Positions 62,284-64,000 of a stretch of DNA of 64,000 nucleotides are shown here, in pieces. A model generated the notes under the pieces. That model made no database searches. It saw nothing but the letters and a program-made list of their open reading frames with translations, and was not told where the DNA came from. Each line of letters begins with the position of its first letter. Positions within the stretch are counted from its first letter, which is position 1. The position numbers and the translations under genes were made by a program. Origin of the DNA: Bradyrhizobium guangzhouense (GTDB lineage Bacteria > Pseudomonadota > Alphaproteobacteria > Rhizobiales > Xanthobacteraceae); NCBI RefSeq assembly GCF_004114955.1, contig NZ_CP030053.1:2356001-2420000 (forward strand). The letters run 5' to 3'.

Positions 62284-63396
62284 CTAGACCGCGGTCCGGA
62301 AGCTGTAGTTCTTGTCGAGCCAGGCCTTGTATCCGCCGGTGACGATCTCGTCCCACCAGCTCTGATGGTCGAGGTACCAGTGGACAGTTTGATCGAGACC
62401 TGCCTCGAACGTTATGTGGCAACGTTCGCCTAGCTTCATGGCGAGCTTGTCTGAATCGATGGCGTAACGGTGATCATGGCCGGGACGGTCCGTGACGTAT
62501 CGGATCAGCGAATGGGAGGACTGCTTGGTTGCCGCCGGGCATGACGGGAAGCGCGCGGCCAGCGCCGGATCTTCCGCGAACGCACGATCGATCAGGTCGC
62601 ATATGGTGCCCACGACATCGCGATTGTTTCGCTCGCTGCGGCCACCCACATTGTAGGTCTCACCCGGCGATCCGCGTTCGATGATCGTCATCAGCGCCCG
62701 GCAGTGCTCAGACACGTGCAGCCAGTCGCGAATGTTCGAGCCATCTCCGTAGATCGGCAGCGGCTTACCTTCGAGCGCGTGAATGATCATGAGGGGAATG
62801 AGCTTTTCCGGGTGTTGGTACGGACCATAATTGTTCGAGCAATTGGTGATCAATGCCGGCAGCCCGTAGGTCACCACGTAGGACCGTACCAAATGATCGC
62901 TCGCTGCCTTGCTGGCGGCATAGGGCGAGTTCGGACGATAGGGATTAGACTCCGAGAACGGCGGGTCAGTGAGTTTCAGCGATCCGTAAACTTCGTCGGT
63001 CGAGACATGAAGAAAGCGCGACTGCGACATGGTGTCCGATGCGCGCCAGCAATCTAGGGCCGCCTTGAGCAGCGTAAACGTGCCGAGCACGTTGGTCTGA
63101 AGGAACGCTTCAGGGTCGACGATAGAACGGTCGACGTGAGATTCGGCGGCCAAGTGCAGCACGCGATCGAATTTGTGCTCGTCGAACAGCGAACGCACCA
63201 TACCGGCATCCCTGATGTCGCCCTTGATGAATAAAATGCTGCCGCTCGCGATCAACGGTTCGAGGCTGCGGATATTGGCCGCATATGTCATCGCGTCTAG
63301 CACAACTAACCCGTCCTCCGGACGCGCCGTCCGCCACGCATGCACCAGATTCTGGCCGATGAAGCCGGCCCCTCCAGTGATCAGAACCTTATGCAT
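62284..63396 (-). CDS. rfbB: dTDP-glucose 4,6-dehydratase
   Basis: 370 residues, a little longer than usual. KVLITGGAGFIGQNLVHAWR is the NAD loop, LHLAAESHVDRSIVDPEAF and FLHVSTDEVYGSL hold catalytic Thr/Asp/Glu, and NPYRPNSPYAASKAASDHLV has the Tyr-x-x-x-Lys pair. It converts dTDP-glucose to dTDP-4-keto-6-deoxyglucose. This keto sugar is the branch point for WecE, for the 2,3-dehydratase route and for rhamnose synthesis. It sits between the Wzy-like gene and the glycosyltransferase gene in one minus-strand operon. Confidence 0.95.
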   Translation of the reverse strand: MHKVLITGGAGFIGQNLVHAWRTARPEDGLVVLDAMTYAANIRSLEPLIASGSILFIKGDIRDAGMVRSLFDEHKFDRVLHLAAESHVDRSIVDPEAFLQTNVLGTFTLLKAALDCWRASDTMSQSRFLHVSTDEVYGSLKLTDPPFSESNPYRPNSPYAASKAASDHLVRSYVVTYGLPALITNCSNNYGPYQHPEKLIPLMIIHALEGKPLPIYGDGSNIRDWLHVSEHCRALMTIIERGSPGETYNVGGRSERNNRDVVGTICDLIDRAFAEDPALAARFPSCPAATKQSSHSLIRYVTDRPGHDHRYAIDSDKLAMKLGERCHITFEAGLDQTVHWYLDHQSWWDEIVTGGYKAWLDKNYSFRTAV

Positions 63397-63420
63397 ACAA
63401 CACCTCGACGATCACGTTGG

Positions 63421-64000
63421 TCAATTCAATGCGCGAGTGCCCACTGGGGGCTTCGGTTCGTCCGATCGGGCGCTGAAACCCGCCCTTGGCATAACGTACC
63501 ACAGTATGAAGAGGAGAAGGGCCCCATTCGATAGCAGCGTCGTTGTCAATGGTACGTTTAGGAGCACTTGGCTGAGGAGCCCTCCAGACAGGATGACGAA
63601 CTTCGCAGGCAGGCCGGCCGAAGTCCGATTCCCGAGCGAGACCACGAGCCCGCACACGGCCGCCGCAATCGGCGCTCCGAGCGGGCCAAGCGACGCAATC
63701 CCCTCAGTGGCAAACAGCGATGCGTTCAGGTTGCCGAGCTCGTAGTTCTTGGACATCAGGACTGACAGAGGATCGCCATAGGCGCAGCCGGTGAAGAGCT
63801 TGACCATATTGATCTGGCAAAAGTGCGTTAACTGATGGGTCGAGAAGAAGTCGTTGTAGACGTCGAGTGCGATCGAGGGGAAGGCGACCATGCGGAAGTT
63901 CACCAGCGAGAAGTAGTTGACGAACCGGTCGTACGGGATCGCTCCGAGATTGTAGGGAACGACCAGTAATAATCCGCCAAGCAGCGGCAGGAATAGGGAC
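63421..64000 (-). CDS. O-antigen polymerase-like membrane protein (Wzy), partial
   Basis: The minus-strand frame is open from the window edge at 64000 to a stop at 63421, so only the last about 193 residues are seen. They contain membrane segments (LFLPLLGGLLLVVPYNLG, LPAKFVILSGGLLSQVLLNV, NGALLLFILWYVMPRAGF) and a short soluble stretch with INMVKLFTGCAYGDPLSVLM. Together with the upstream position in an rfbB-glycosyltransferase operon, this suits an oligosaccharide repeat-unit polymerase. That call is inference from topology and context. Confidence 0.6.
   Translation of the reverse strand, partial: SLFLPLLGGLLLVVPYNLGAIPYDRFVNYFSLVNFRMVAFPSIALDVYNDFFSTHQLTHFCQINMVKLFTGCAYGDPLSVLMSKNYELGNLNASLFATEGIASLGPLGAPIAAAVCGLVVSLGNRTSAGLPAKFVILSGGLLSQVLLNVPLTTTLLSNGALLLFILWYVMPRAGFSARSDEPKPPVGTRALN

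Overview
The window looks like a chromosomal segment of a Bradyrhizobium-type alphaproteobacterium. The evidence is high GC with strong third-position bias, large Bradyrhizobium-like protein families (TctCBA transporter, CaiB/BaiF CoA-transferase, Omp25/31-like porin, VCBS adhesin) and long antisense open frames typical of high-GC coding DNA. The assignment is inference from gene content; no rRNA or tRNA gene is visible.

Layout. (1) 1-5.0 kb is mobile-element debris: a lone DUF3102-like gene, an IS256-type element whose transposase carries an in-frame TAG two codons before its first catalytic Asp, and, about 10 bp beyond its right end, a degenerate group II intron with a frameshifted reverse transcriptase and an intact-looking domain V. 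(2) 5.0-10.7 kb is a catabolic block: a YdiJ-like FAD/Fe-S oxidoreductase plus GlcG-like protein, divergent from a serine/alanine-glyoxylate-type aminotransferase and a crotonase-fold protein lacking both usual catalytic glutamates. (3) 10.7-13.0 kb is a decayed zone holding a partial duplicate of the crotonase gene and small unknown genes. (4) 13-25.3 kb carries a giant VCBS/RTX adhesin, a complete tctC-tctB-tctA transporter, an outer-membrane beta-barrel protein, a CoA-transferase and a metalloprotease with three exactly phased 360-bp repeats.

(5) 25.4-34.0 kb is a first surface-glycan region: NeuD-like acetyltransferase, beta-propeller protein, acyltransferase-3, methyltransferase, GT2, beta-helix protein, WbqC-like protein and a large membrane protein. 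(6) 34.2-50.3 kb is a type II secretion locus: prepilin peptidase and secretin on the minus strand, gspE-F-G-H-I-J-K-L-M on the plus strand, then a 1199-residue autotransporter in the opposite orientation, then a gspC/gspN-like gene. (7) 50.6 kb to the right edge is a second surface-glycan region: membrane protein, WecE-type aminotransferase, Wzx-like flippase, rfbA, and a plus-strand operon (glycosyltransferase, Gfo/Idh/MocA oxidoreductase, DegT-family aminotransferase, NDP-hexose 2,3-dehydratase-like protein). This converges on a minus-strand operon (Wzy-like protein cut by the edge, rfbB, glycosyltransferase, methyltransferase).

The most interesting point is in region 7. RfbA and RfbB make dTDP-4-keto-6-deoxyglucose, and a half-length 2,3-dehydratase, a DegT aminotransferase and a Gfo/Idh/MocA reductase are the enzyme types that build 2,3,6-trideoxy-3-amino or 2,6-dideoxy sugars in antibiotic pathways. 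Together they suggest an unusual deoxy-amino sugar in a rhizobial surface polysaccharide. The pathway is inferred from families and gene order only.
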